Source: Ruminococcus sp.
Lineage (GTDB): Bacteria > Bacillota > Clostridia > Oscillospirales > Ruminococcaceae
DNA: 49,423 nt
Reading direction: 5' to 3'
NCBI GenBank assembly: GCA_029060755.1
Contig: JAIDTI010000082.1
Location: 1 to 49,423 of the forward strand
Part shown: positions 27,291 to 35,342 of the stretch, one piece after another
Layout: every line of letters starts with the position of its first letter
Numbering within the stretch: position 1 is the first letter of the stretch
Program-made: the position numbers and the translations under genes
The notes under the pieces: generated by a model
What the model was told of the DNA's origin: nothing
The model's input: only the letters and a program-made list of their open reading frames with translations
Database searches by the model: none

Positions 27291-27863
27291 TTACGACAGT
27301 GCATACACTGCCATTGATATTATGCCAAGATAAAGAAGCATAGCAGGAAACCCTCTGAATGATGCAGGAACATCAGCAGAAGTAAGCCTGCGGTATGCTG
27401 ATGTAAGAATAAGAGATGCAAGTATAAATCCAAGACCTGCTTCCAGTCCTGCCAATATAAAACCAGACATGGTGTTCAGCTGATGATTTTCTGCTACTTT
27501 TTCTGTAATTGTAAAAAGCGTACCCATTACCGCACAATTGAAAGCGGAAAGGTGAACATATTTTCTTGCTGTTTTGAAATTTTTTCTGCTGACAAAATAA
27601 AGTATTGTCAGAAGTACGATATACAGCGTACCTACTGCCATTGCATAAAAAAGTGGCATCAGGTTTTCAGCACCCAGCGGAATTATATCATTTATGAAAT
27701 ATGCCGCCGCTGAACCTGCTGTAGTAAATATTGTTATAGTTACGGAAGTCCAGAAAAGATTTTTCCTGTTTCCAGCCGCTATAAACAGTGTACTTGTGCC
27801 GAGTGCCTGTGTAAGAATCAGATTTGAAGTTAAAAGGAGTATAAGTTCAGTTACCAGAAACAT
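27291..27863 (-). CDS. RnfA-like membrane protein (degenerate)
   Basis: 190 residues, six hydrophobic segments, an RnfA/NqrE-type subunit by order and motif: a half-helix near 18-30 and AFNCAVMG near residue 110 match the two metal-binding half-helices of the family. C110 is kept, but the first cluster cysteine (LGxCPFLG in RnfA) is replaced (ALGTSTLFIA). Its start overlaps the RnfE-like stop by 17 bases. Normally RnfA helps carry electrons across the membrane through an intramembrane 2Fe-2S; with this loss that role is doubtful. Confidence 0.75.
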   Translation of the reverse strand: MFLVTELILLLTSNLILTQALGTSTLFIAAGNRKNLFWTSVTITIFTTAGSAAAYFINDIIPLGAENLMPLFYAMAVGTLYIVLLTILYFVSRKNFKTARKYVHLSAFNCAVMGTLFTITEKVAENHQLNTMSGFILAGLEAGLGFILASLILTSAYRRLTSADVPASFRGFPAMLLYLGIISMAVYALS

Positions 27864-28470
27864 TCTTTTTTCCTCCGTTTCGCTGTCTCACAATAAAACG
27901 TATTTTTCTGTATAGTCCGCAGAAAAGTCCGAGAAAGACAAATCCGCCGAATGGCATACCGATTCCGCTTATAAGAATATCAGCATCAACAACTTTTTCA
28001 TATACAGTTCCATATGCAATAAGTTCACGCAGAACAGATGTTATAAGCATTACAACATCAAATCCGAGAATATAGAATATCAGTGAAAAAAACATTCTGC
28101 TTTTTTTCATGCGGTAGAACTTTGTTTCCGTCTGCACCATTATAAGCGAATTTACCGCAAGGAGCATGAAATATATTCCTGTACGGTTTATAACTGTCGG
28201 GAAAAACTGCTGTGCCATGAGTTTTACAGGAATATACACAAGTGACGATATAAAAGCATATATTGTTATTTTTACCGCATACGGTAATTTTTTCGGCACA
28301 AATGAGCCGATAAGAACAGATATGAACGTTATTGCAGAAAAAGCATAAATCAGTGCAAGGGCGTTTTTCACCTTATCACCGCACATTATAACGGGTGATA
28401 TTACCATGAGTGACGAAAGTACTGTATTGTCTCCGAAAAGTCCATCAAAAACTGAATTTTTCTTACTCAA
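27847..28470 (-). CDS. RnfE-like membrane protein (degenerate)
   Basis: 207 residues with about six membrane segments, resembling RnfE/NqrD. The positions of both family cysteines are altered: LMVISPVIMC stands where LLGLCPLLAV is expected, and AVNSLIMVQTE where NCLILGRAE is expected. A nearby C30 might partly replace one. The TTG start at 28470 is chosen because GAGGAGG lies just upstream and it overlaps the RnfD-like stop by 8 bases; a longer frame to 28515 lies inside that gene. Confidence 0.7.
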   Translation of the reverse strand: MSKKNSVFDGLFGDNTVLSSLMVISPVIMCGDKVKNALALIYAFSAITFISVLIGSFVPKKLPYAVKITIYAFISSLVYIPVKLMAQQFFPTVINRTGIYFMLLAVNSLIMVQTETKFYRMKKSRMFFSLIFYILGFDVVMLITSVLRELIAYGTVYEKVVDADILISGIGMPFGGFVFLGLFCGLYRKIRFIVRQRNGGKKNVSGN

Positions 28471-29407
28471 ATGCTTTCGCCTCCTCTTTTTTAAGGTTTT
28501 CAATGTGTTTTTCAAGTGACTTGAATCCTAAAGAAATCGGAGTGAACAGCAGAGACATTATAACAATAACATTTTCCTTTGCTGTTGTCATGGTGACAAT
28601 ATATGCAGTAAGTGCAATGAAAAATCCATAGAAAAACGCATAATAACTGCGTTTCGGGGCGATCCTTTTATCCGATATTATATATATGGATGCAAAAAGC
28701 ACCATATTTGCAACAAGCGAATACTTGATTGAATCATATCGGCTGTCGCACATTGGAGCGAAATATGCAGGTATAACAGTTCCTGCAATTGTACCTGTAA
28801 ATGCACCTGCTGAAATATCACGTCTTAAAATGAGAATAACTGCCGAAACAGCAAGCAGGAGTATACTTACAGCACCCGAAGCTCCTGTTACATTTCCCAT
28901 TATTATTTCAAAATCTGTAAAATTCATTTTGCCTGATGTGTTGAATGTATGGCTTGCCGAGCTTACAAGATTTACTGCTTTTTCAGAAATTCCCGTGTGC
29001 GTATGCGGTGTGGTGAACATAAGCAGTTGACTTTTCCATGATGTCAGCATGAACACATAAGCTGATGCTGACGGTGAAAATATCATGTTTTTCCGTCCGC
29101 CGAACACATTTTTCGCCACGACTACAGCAAATACACAAGCTATTCCTGCTATCCTGAAATTCATGACGGCAGGCATCATGAGCGATATTATAAGCGCATC
29201 TGATACGCACATAAGGTCATCTGCTGTAAACTTTCTTTTCATCATTCTTATTGAAATTATTTCAGCAATAACTGAAACTGCCACACATATTCCGCTTAAA
29301 ACAACTGCACGTATGCCATAATAGAAATACTGCATTATTTCAAGTGTCATCAGCGTTATCATTATATCAATCCACACAAAACGCTGTAATTTTGTTTTTT
29401 TCTGCAT
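28463..29407 (-). CDS. RnfD/NqrB-like membrane protein (degenerate)
   Basis: 314 residues, about nine to ten membrane segments. IFSPSASAYVFMLTSW (109-124) fits the conserved FNPAA region, and GNVTGASGAVSILLLAVSAVIL (171-192) fits the C-terminal half of RnfD. The loop that should carry the flavin-linked Thr (SGATP) reads VSSASHT (148-154), so covalent FMN at the normal Thr is not supported. Starts one base after the rpe stop. In a working Rnf complex RnfD passes electrons between flavins; here that is uncertain. Confidence 0.7.
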   Translation of the reverse strand: MQKKTKLQRFVWIDIMITLMTLEIMQYFYYGIRAVVLSGICVAVSVIAEIISIRMMKRKFTADDLMCVSDALIISLMMPAVMNFRIAGIACVFAVVVAKNVFGGRKNMIFSPSASAYVFMLTSWKSQLLMFTTPHTHTGISEKAVNLVSSASHTFNTSGKMNFTDFEIIMGNVTGASGAVSILLLAVSAVILILRRDISAGAFTGTIAGTVIPAYFAPMCDSRYDSIKYSLVANMVLFASIYIISDKRIAPKRSYYAFFYGFFIALTAYIVTMTTAKENVIVIMSLLFTPISLGFKSLEKHIENLKKEEAKAFE

Positions 29408-29408
29408 A

Positions 29409-30059
29409 TTACTCCTTCAACTTCCTTACAGCATCAGCCGTATTTTCAGCTTTAAAAAGATAACTTCCCGAAACAAGAACTTCCGCACCTGCTTTTTTTA
29501 CAATGGGAGCTGTTTTATCGTCGATACCGCCGTCAACCTGAATAAGCAAATCATGGAATTCGTGTTCATCTGCGTATCTGCGGATTTTACGTATTTTTTC
29601 ACTCATATCCATGAAACTCTGTCCGCCGAAACCAGGTTCAACAGTCATGACAAGCACCATAGTAAGATGTTCATCTATATAGGGAAATACTGCTTCCGCA
29701 GGAGTATCGGGCTTTACAGCTATGCCGACAGTACATTCTGTTTCGTGTATAGCTTTTATTGTTTCGGCTGTATCGCTTACACTCTCAATATGAAAAGTAA
29801 TCATATCCGCACCAGCCTTTTCAAAATCTCCGATATACTTCAAAGGGTCGGTAATCATGAGATGAACATCAAGAAACATATCAGTTTTTTTGGAAATCTG
29901 CGCAAGAACAGGTATTCCATAGCTTATATTCGGGACAAATACACCGTCCATTACATCAAAGTGAATCCAGTCAACTCCTGATGATTCAAGCTTTCTGATT
30001 TCCGATTCAAGATTGAGCAAATCTGAACTCAATATCGATGCTGAAACTAAATTAACCAA
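29409..30059 (-). CDS. rpe: Ribulose-phosphate 3-epimerase
   Basis: Interconverts ribulose 5-phosphate and xylulose 5-phosphate in the pentose phosphate pathway. 216 residues, a TIM barrel of normal size. SASILSSDLL, HFDVMDGVFVPNIS (metal His/Asp), VHLMITDP, VEPGFGGQSFM and QVDGGID are all family motifs. The start is TTG at 30059; AGGAATG lies about 14 bases upstream and there is no ATG in frame near the conserved N terminus. First gene of the long minus-strand run, with its own promoter. Confidence 0.95.
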   Translation of the reverse strand: MVNLVSASILSSDLLNLESEIRKLESSGVDWIHFDVMDGVFVPNISYGIPVLAQISKKTDMFLDVHLMITDPLKYIGDFEKAGADMITFHIESVSDTAETIKAIHETECTVGIAVKPDTPAEAVFPYIDEHLTMVLVMTVEPGFGGQSFMDMSEKIRKIRRYADEHEFHDLLIQVDGGIDDKTAPIVKKAGAEVLVSGSYLFKAENTADAVRKLKE

Positions 30060-30097
30060 AATTTTATCATTCCTTTTTTATTTAAGTTTATAAAACT

Positions 30098-30126
30098 ATT
30101 ATATAATATTTCATGCTTAACGTCAA
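30098..30126 (-). promoter_or_regulatory. Promoter of the rpe-led operon
   Basis: TTGACG (30121-30126) and TATAAT (30098-30103), 17 bp apart on the minus strand. No strong terminator is visible from here to dnaE, so it may drive rpe through dnaE. Confidence 0.8.
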
Positions 30127-30204
30127 TATGCTTTAATTGATTTTTTTATTTACTTTTTTAACTTTCAGTACACAAAAAATTTCTGAAAATTTTTGAAAAA
30201 GGTC

Positions 30205-30233
30205 TTTACAAATCATTTTTTTTGTGATATAAT
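30205..30233 (+). promoter_or_regulatory. Promoter of rpsO
   Basis: TTTACA (30205-30210) and TATAAT (30228-30233), 17 bp apart. A leader of about 85 nt follows to the rpsO ATG; I see no clear regulatory fold in it. Confidence 0.8.
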
Positions 30234-30322
30234 AAATTTACCGTGTACTTGGAACTGGGCTTGACCTCAAATTTACCCCGTTCTATGTTATCGGAAATAT
30301 ATTTTTATGAGGTGTTTTTACA

Positions 30323-30589
30323 ATGTTACGTAAAGAAGAAAAAACTGCTGTTATTGAAGCTAACAGAACAAGTGCAAACGACACAGGTTCTCCTGAAGTT
30401 CAGGTTGCTATTCTCACAAGAAGAATCAATGACCTTAATGCACATCTTAAAATCCACAAGAACGACCACCACTCAAGACGTGGACTTCTCAAAATGGTTG
30501 GTCACAGACGTAATCTTCTCGCTTATCTTAAGAAGAAGGACATCAACAGATACCGTGCAGTAATCGAAAAGCTCGGTCTCCGTAAGTAA
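30323..30589 (+). CDS. rpsO: 30S ribosomal protein S15
   Basis: 88 residues, exact family length; binds the central domain of 16S r[33 protein letters not shown] and [11 protein letters not shown] are the conserved S15 stretches, with the RNA-binding His/Asp/Ser cluster intact. ATGAGGTG ribosome site upstream. pnp lies downstream, as in many bacteria, here with one extra gene in between. Confidence 0.98.
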   Translation: MLRKEEKTAVIEANRTSANDTGSPEVQVAILTRRINDLNAHLKIHKNDHHSRRGLLKMVGHRRNLLAYLKKKDINRYRAVIEKLGLRK

Positions 30590-30604
30590 TTCCATAAGCT
30601 TATC

Positions 30605-30630
30605 AAGGCAGGGGGGAATCCTTCTGCCTT
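30605..30630 (+). terminator. Hairpin after rpsO
   Basis: AAGGCAG pairs with CTGCCTT, followed by only a short T stretch. It may be a weak terminator or a processing hairpin between rpsO and the next genes. Confidence 0.5.
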
Positions 30631-30660
30631 TAAGTCTGTAATATTAAATGGTGAATAAAT

Positions 30661-31197
30661 ATGAAAAAAATTATTATTGCTGTAATAGTTGTTATATTTT
30701 TGTCTGGTGGATTTTTTGGTTACAAATATTTTTCAAAAATTGATGTTACAGACAGTTCAAAATGGGAATATGTTTACAATGATGAATTTATCGCAAAACT
30801 TCCGGAAAACATGAAAGAAAGCGATAATCTCTTTTATACATCAACAGGTGAGAAACAGATTGCCCTTTATCAAAATTCTGAAGTCTGTTTCAGTGTTGCA
30901 AAAATCCCATTTTCCGCAAATGAATCCCTGAAAACCATTGATATTAAAACTTTCTGCAAAAATCTTGAAATTAATGGTAAAAAATTGGATATTATTCCTA
31001 TTAATGATGGTTATTACTATACCACAGACCGTGAGGCTGAAAATATCTTTGAAAATACCAGCAGTATTTTCTCAATTGAGGGTATTTTCAAGGACGATGA
31101 TGCCATTTACAGTGTTGTAATTCAGTGTCGCAAAGCAGATAAGACTGAATATGAATCTTCAATGATTGAATGGCTTGAAAGTTTTAGATTAAAATAA
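30661..31197 (+). CDS. Hypothetical secreted or membrane-anchored protein
   Basis: 178 residues. An N-terminal hydrophobic segment (4-22, IIIAVIVVIFLSGGFFGYK) acts as signal anchor or signal peptide without a lipobox; the rest is a soluble domain with strand-rich segments (SKWEYVYNDEFIAKLPENM, DAIYSVVIQCRKAD). No family is recognised. GGTGAATAA precedes the ATG. It lies between rpsO and pnp, ahead of the pnp leader hairpin. Confidence 0.55.
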   Translation: MKKIIIAVIVVIFLSGGFFGYKYFSKIDVTDSSKWEYVYNDEFIAKLPENMKESDNLFYTSTGEKQIALYQNSEVCFSVAKIPFSANESLKTIDIKTFCKNLEINGKKLDIIPINDGYYYTTDREAENIFENTSSIFSIEGIFKDDDAIYSVVIQCRKADKTEYESSMIEWLESFRLK

Positions 31198-31211
31198 AAT
31201 TAATTAACAAA

Positions 31212-31302
31212 CGGCTTTTAGCATTAAACTGTAGCACTTTAATTTAGTCAGGAGTTAAAAGCTCCGAATTAAACTAAGTGCCAGAGTTTATTGCTAAAGC
31301 CG
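31212..31302 (+). ncRNA. Long hairpin leader before pnp
   Basis: About 36 bp of imperfect stem: CGGCTTTTAGCATTAAACT and on pairs with AGTTTATTGCTAAAGCCG, enclosing a small GGAG/CTCC hairpin at the tip. It ends about 30 nt before the pnp start. No T-run follows, so it is not a simple terminator. A structured leader fits PNPase autocontrol through cleavage of its own 5' stem, known in E. coli; that it works so here is inference. Confidence 0.7.
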
Positions 31303-31332
31303 ACTAAGATTTCTATAGGAGGATTTATTTAA

Positions 31333-33447
31333 ATGTTTGAAAATTACAGAAAATTTGAGACAACTTATGCTGGCAGACCAGTTGTTGTTGAAACTGGCAA
31401 AACCTGCGGTCTTTCAAATGGCTCATGTTGGGTAAGATATGGTGAAACTGTTGTAATGGCTAATGTTACAGCAAGTCCGAAGCCAAGAGAGGGCGTTGAC
31501 TTCTTTCCGCTTTCAGTTGACTATGAGGAAAGACTTTATTCAGTCGGAAAAATTCCTGGTTCTTTCACAAAAAGAGAGGGCAAGCCAAGTGAAAAAGCTA
31601 TCCTGACTTCCCGTTGTGTAGACAGACCAATCCGTCCGCTTTTTCCAAAGGATATGCGAAATGATGTATCGGTTGTCATGACTGTTCTTGCTGTTGAGCC
31701 TGACAATTCGCCTGAAATTGCAGGTATGATTGCAACATCTGTAGCTATCTCCATTTCCGATATTCCATGGAATGGTCCTGTTGCAAGTATCAATGTAGGA
31801 CTTGTTGACGGAGAATTTGTCCTGAATCCCACACTTAAACAGAGAGAAAAAACAGACCTTGTTCTTACTGTTGCAGGCTCTGCTGAAAAAATCGTAATGA
31901 TTGAAGCAGGTGCAAATGAAGTTCCCGAAGACCAGATGCTTGATGCTATTCTTACAGGTCATGAGGAAATCAAGAAAATGGTTGCTTTTATTGACGATAT
32001 ACGCAAGGAAATCGGCAAGCCGAAATTTACTTTTGAATCAATGGAAGTCGACCACGATATGTTTGATGCTATTGAATCATTTTCCGCAGACCGTGTAAAA
32101 GTTGCACTTGATACAAATGACAAGACTGTCCGTGATGCAAGACTTGCTCCGATTATTGACGATATTCACGCTAAATTTGATGAGCAGTATCCCGAACAGA
32201 TTCCTATGATTGATGAGTGCATCTATAAGTTGCAGAAAAAAATTGTCCGCACATGGCTTTATGAGGGCAAGCGTGTTGACGGCAGAGGAATTGACGAAAT
32301 TCGTCCGCTTGCTGCTGAAGCAGGTATTCTTCCACGTGTTCACGGTTCGGGACTTTTCACAAGAGGACAGACACAGGTACTCACAATTGCAACTCTTGCT
32401 CCTATAAGTGAAGCACAGAGAATTGACGGTCTTGACGAAGAAGAAACAAAGAGATATATGCATCACTATAATTTCCCGAGCTATTCAGTCGGCGAAACAA
32501 AGCCAAGCAGAGGACCAGGCAGACGTGAAATCGGTCACGGTGCATTGGCTGAACGTGCATTAGCTCCTGTTATTCCGCCTGTTGAGGAGTTCCCGTATGC
32601 TCTGCGTCTTGTATCAGAGGTACTTTCCTCCAACGGCTCAACGTCACAAGGCTCAATATGCGGTTCTACTCTTGCACTCATGGACGCAGGTGTACCAATA
32701 AAAGCACCTGTTGCAGGTATTTCATGCGGACTTATCACGCTCCCCGACAGTGACGAATTTATGACAATGGTTGACATTCAGGGTCTTGAAGATTTCTTCG
32801 GTGACATGGATTTCAAGGTCGGCGGTACTCACAAGGGTATCACTGCTATTCAGGTTGATATTAAGGTTGACGGTCTTACACCTGCTATCATCAAGCAGGC
32901 ATTTGAAAAGACAAGAAAAGCACGTATTCATATACTTGATGAAATTATGCTCAAAGCTATTCCAGCTCCACGTGCAGAAGTGAGTGAATATGCTCCGAAA
33001 ATGCTCCAGACAAAAGTACCTGTTGACAAAATCCGTGAAGTTATCGGACAGGGCGGAAAGATTATTCAGAAAATTTCTGCTGACTGCAATGTCAAGATTG
33101 ACATCAATGACGAAGGTGCTGTATTTATCAGCGGTATCAACGGCAATGACACTAAAAAGGCACTCCAGATTGTTGAAACTATTGCAAATGGTCCTGAAGT
33201 TGGTGCAATCTACAGAGGAAAAGTTGTTCGTATAATGGACTTCGGTGCATTTGTTGAAATTGTACCTGGTATGGACGGACTTGTCCATATCTCAAAGCTT
33301 GATAAGTCAAGAGTTGAAAAAGTTGAGGATATTGTTTCAGTTGATGACGAAATTGTTGTAAAGGTTATTGAGATTGACCGTCAGGGCAGAATAAATCTTT
33401 CACGCAAGGACGCACTTGCTGAAATTGAGGCAAAAAGAAAAAGCTGA
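31333..33447 (+). CDS. pnp: Polynucleotide phosphorylase
   Basis: 3'-5' phosphorolytic exoribonuclease of mRNA decay. 704 residues: two RNase PH-like domains (GGTHKGITAIQVDIKVDG region in the second holds catalytic acids), the linker helix domain, a KH domain (IREVIGQGGKIIQKI), and an S1 domain (GKVVRIMDFGAFVEIVPGMDGLVHIS) at the C terminus. AGGAGG lies eight bases before the ATG. It is followed by an unknown gene after 5 bp. All domains look complete. Confidence 0.98.
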   Translation: MFENYRKFETTYAGRPVVVETGKTCGLSNGSCWVRYGETVVMANVTASPKPREGVDFFPLSVDYEERLYSVGKIPGSFTKREGKPSEKAILTSRCVDRPIRPLFPKDMRNDVSVVMTVLAVEPDNSPEIAGMIATSVAISISDIPWNGPVASINVGLVDGEFVLNPTLKQREKTDLVLTVAGSAEKIVMIEAGANEVPEDQMLDAILTGHEEIKKMVAFIDDIRKEIGKPKFTFESMEVDHDMFDAIESFSADRVKVALDTNDKTVRDARLAPIIDDIHAKFDEQYPEQIPMIDECIYKLQKKIVRTWLYEGKRVDGRGIDEIRPLAAEAGILPRVHGSGLFTRGQTQVLTIATLAPISEAQRIDGLDEEETKRYMHHYNFPSYSVGETKPSRGPGRREIGHGALAERALAPVIPPVEEFPYALRLVSEVLSSNGSTSQGSICGSTLALMDAGVPIKAPVAGISCGLITLPDSDEFMTMVDIQGLEDFFGDMDFKVGGTHKGITAIQVDIKVDGLTPAIIKQAFEKTRKARIHILDEIMLKAIPAPRAEVSEYAPKMLQTKVPVDKIREVIGQGGKIIQKISADCNVKIDINDEGAVFISGINGNDTKKALQIVETIANGPEVGAIYRGKVVRIMDFGAFVEIVPGMDGLVHISKLDKSRVEKVEDIVSVDDEIVVKVIEIDRQGRINLSRKDALAEIEAKRKS

Positions 33448-33452
33448 TTATC

Positions 33453-34133
33453 ATGAAAGCTGAAATTATAAAGTTTATCAGAGATAATATTGATTTCAAA
33501 AGCGGTGTTTTTCAGGCTGTTGACGGTGAAAACAGGCTTATTGATGTTGCGTGGAAACACAATGTCCATTATATTGTTGATTGTTTTAACGGCATATTAT
33601 GGGATTGTGTCACAAGAAACGGTGAACAAGTCTCATTACAAGGCACAACAACTAAAAAACCTGACGAAGAATGGCTGAAATATACTCAAAAACTTGTAAA
33701 TCAGATTGAAAACGGCGACTTTAATCACAAAAAAACACGCAGTGATGAAATAGCTGAAATAATCCAGAAAAGAAATCTCACAAGCTATATGAACAATACT
33801 AAGTGGAGAGAGTTTGTACACGCAATGGACGAGGAAATGTCAGTTGCAGTGCCGTACGATTTGAAAACGCTTTTTGAGGATTCACATGATGAATATTTTG
33901 ATACTTTTTACGATTATGAAAGTTTCAACTATTACGATTTCAAGTCGATTGAGTGGGTGAAAGTAAAGCCTGTATTTTCTGAATACAAGTTCAGGGGTAT
34001 GCTTATTCCTGATGAGGAAACAGCTTTTGATGTTGAAGATGAATTTGTCACGCTGATGAAAAAATATTCGATTCCATACGAATATGACGTTGAAAATAAA
34101 GTCTATATAATATACGGCTATAAGGGCAGTTGA
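33453..34133 (+). CDS. Hypothetical protein downstream of pnp
   Basis: 226 residues, acidic, no signal or membrane segment. It opens MKAEIIKFIRDNIDFKSGVF and has a central LTSYMNNTKWREFVHAMDEEM segment that recalls a small family of unknown function (perhaps DUF6678), then an aromatic, acidic C-terminal half (DEYFDTFYDYESFNYYDFKSIEWVKVKPVF). No enzyme motif is seen. Five bases after pnp, so likely co-transcribed; a terminator follows at its stop. Confidence 0.6.
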   Translation: MKAEIIKFIRDNIDFKSGVFQAVDGENRLIDVAWKHNVHYIVDCFNGILWDCVTRNGEQVSLQGTTTKKPDEEWLKYTQKLVNQIENGDFNHKKTRSDEIAEIIQKRNLTSYMNNTKWREFVHAMDEEMSVAVPYDLKTLFEDSHDEYFDTFYDYESFNYYDFKSIEWVKVKPVFSEYKFRGMLIPDEETAFDVEDEFVTLMKKYSIPYEYDVENKVYIIYGYKGS

Positions 34134-34154
34134 AAAAACTGCTCTTATTTTTTT
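34122..34154 (+). terminator. Terminator of the pnp transcript
   Basis: AAGGGCAGTT pairs with AACTGCTCTT (10 bp, one G-T), followed by ATTTTTTT. The stop codon of the upstream gene lies in the loop. Confidence 0.9.
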
Positions 34155-34176
34155 GTTGATTGTGAAAAATTGTGTA

Positions 34177-34205
34177 TTGATAATTTTCAAAAAATATTGT
34201 ATAAT
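34177..34205 (+). promoter_or_regulatory. Promoter of the S1-domain gene
   Basis: TTGATA (34177-34182) and TATAAT (34200-34205), 17 bp apart, about 115 nt before the ATG. The leader has a small AGTTC/GAACT pairing around 34263-34290. Confidence 0.75.
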
Positions 34206-34321
34206 TATATTAAGCATATTTTCTGTAATTTAAGAATAAATATTAATTATCAATACAAAATCAGTTCGGAGTTATAAATTCTGCTTTGAACTAAATACAA
34301 AATACGGAGGTATAAACACAT

Positions 34322-35239
34322 ATGAACTACAGACCGGAAGGCTGTTTATTCAAGACAGCAGAAAATCAGAGGTATATTTCAACCGCAGACGGACTTGCAG
34401 AAGCTATGGAAAAAGGCATAATCCTTGAAGCAAGAGTATCAGTGTGCGACAGTGAGCATAATCTCATTGTGGATTTGCCGTGCGCAGAGGGAATAATTCC
34501 ACGTGAACAGGGTGCAATAGGTATATCAGAGGGCAAAACACGTGATATAGCCTTGATTTCACGTGTAAACAAGGTTGTATGCTTTAAGGTTGTGAATATC
34601 AGTTCAGACAACGGAAAAATAACTGTTGAGCTTTCACGTGCAGAGGCGCAGAGAGAGTTTATCGCTGAATATTCTGATAAACTTGCTATCGGAGACGTAA
34701 TTGAAGCAAAAGTAACACATCTTGAACAGTTCGGCTGTTTTGTTGATATTGGCTGTGGCGTGCCGTCTCTTATTCCTATTGATGCAATTTCCATTTCAAG
34801 AATTTCACACCCGTCCGACCGTTTCAGAACAGGTCAGTTTATAAAAGCTATTGTGCGCTCACGTGACGGCTCAAGAATCTGCCTTACACACAAGGAACTG
34901 CTTGGAACATGGGAGGAAAATACGGCTGATTTCAAGGCAGGAGAAACAGTTTCAGGCATTGTCCGTTCAGTTGAAAATTATGGTGTATTCGTTGAACTTG
35001 CACCGAATCTTGCAGGACTTGCAGAATTAAGAGACGATGTTCAGGCTGGACAGAATGTCAGCGTATACATAAAGGCTATAATTCCCGAAAAAATGAAAGT
35101 AAAGCTTGTTATTGTGGATATATGTGATGAATGTGAAGTGAATCATGGTTTCAGATATTTCACTGATGCAGAACATATTGACAAATGGGAATACGCTCCC
35201 GAAAATTCTGGCAGAGAGATAACAACAATATTTGAATAA
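34322..35239 (+). CDS. S1-domain RNA-binding protein (RpsA-like)
   Basis: 305 residues with three S1 (OB-fold) repeats: about 32-105, 120-192 (GDVIEAKVTHLEQFGCFVDIGCGVPSLIPI) and 203-265 (GETVSGIVRSVENYGVFVELAPNLAGLAEL). Firmicutes often have short S1-like proteins of this kind in place of the six-domain S1, acting in translation or RNA decay. CGGAGG lies before the ATG. It has its own promoter and terminator, next to pnp and cca. Whether it is ribosome-bound is not shown. Confidence 0.85.
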   Translation: MNYRPEGCLFKTAENQRYISTADGLAEAMEKGIILEARVSVCDSEHNLIVDLPCAEGIIPREQGAIGISEGKTRDIALISRVNKVVCFKVVNISSDNGKITVELSRAEAQREFIAEYSDKLAIGDVIEAKVTHLEQFGCFVDIGCGVPSLIPIDAISISRISHPSDRFRTGQFIKAIVRSRDGSRICLTHKELLGTWEENTADFKAGETVSGIVRSVENYGVFVELAPNLAGLAELRDDVQAGQNVSVYIKAIIPEKMKVKLVIVDICDECEVNHGFRYFTDAEHIDKWEYAPENSGREITTIFE

Positions 35240-35248
35240 CGCCGAAAA

Positions 35249-35282
35249 ACCGCTTACTTATCAACAGCAAGCGGTCTTTTTT
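35249..35282 (+). terminator. Terminator after the S1-domain gene
   Basis: ACCGCTT pairs with AAGCGGT, followed by CTTTTTT. A clear rho-independent terminator. Confidence 0.88.
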
Positions 35283-35293
35283 ATGTGAAAAAC

Positions 35294-35322
35294 TTGACAA
35301 ATCCGACAAAAGAAATTATAAT
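35294..35322 (+). promoter_or_regulatory. Promoter of cca-pflA
   Basis: TTGACA (35294-35299) and TATAAT (35317-35322), 17 bp apart. The start codon of cca is only about 20 bp after the -10, so the leader is very short and consists almost entirely of the ribosome site. Confidence 0.85.
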
Positions 35323-35342
35323 TAAAAAAAGGAGTGAAAATA

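Noticed and set aside
34263..34300. Riboswitch in the leader of the S1-domain gene
   Set aside because: Only a weak AGTTC/GAACT pairing is visible and no known class motif.
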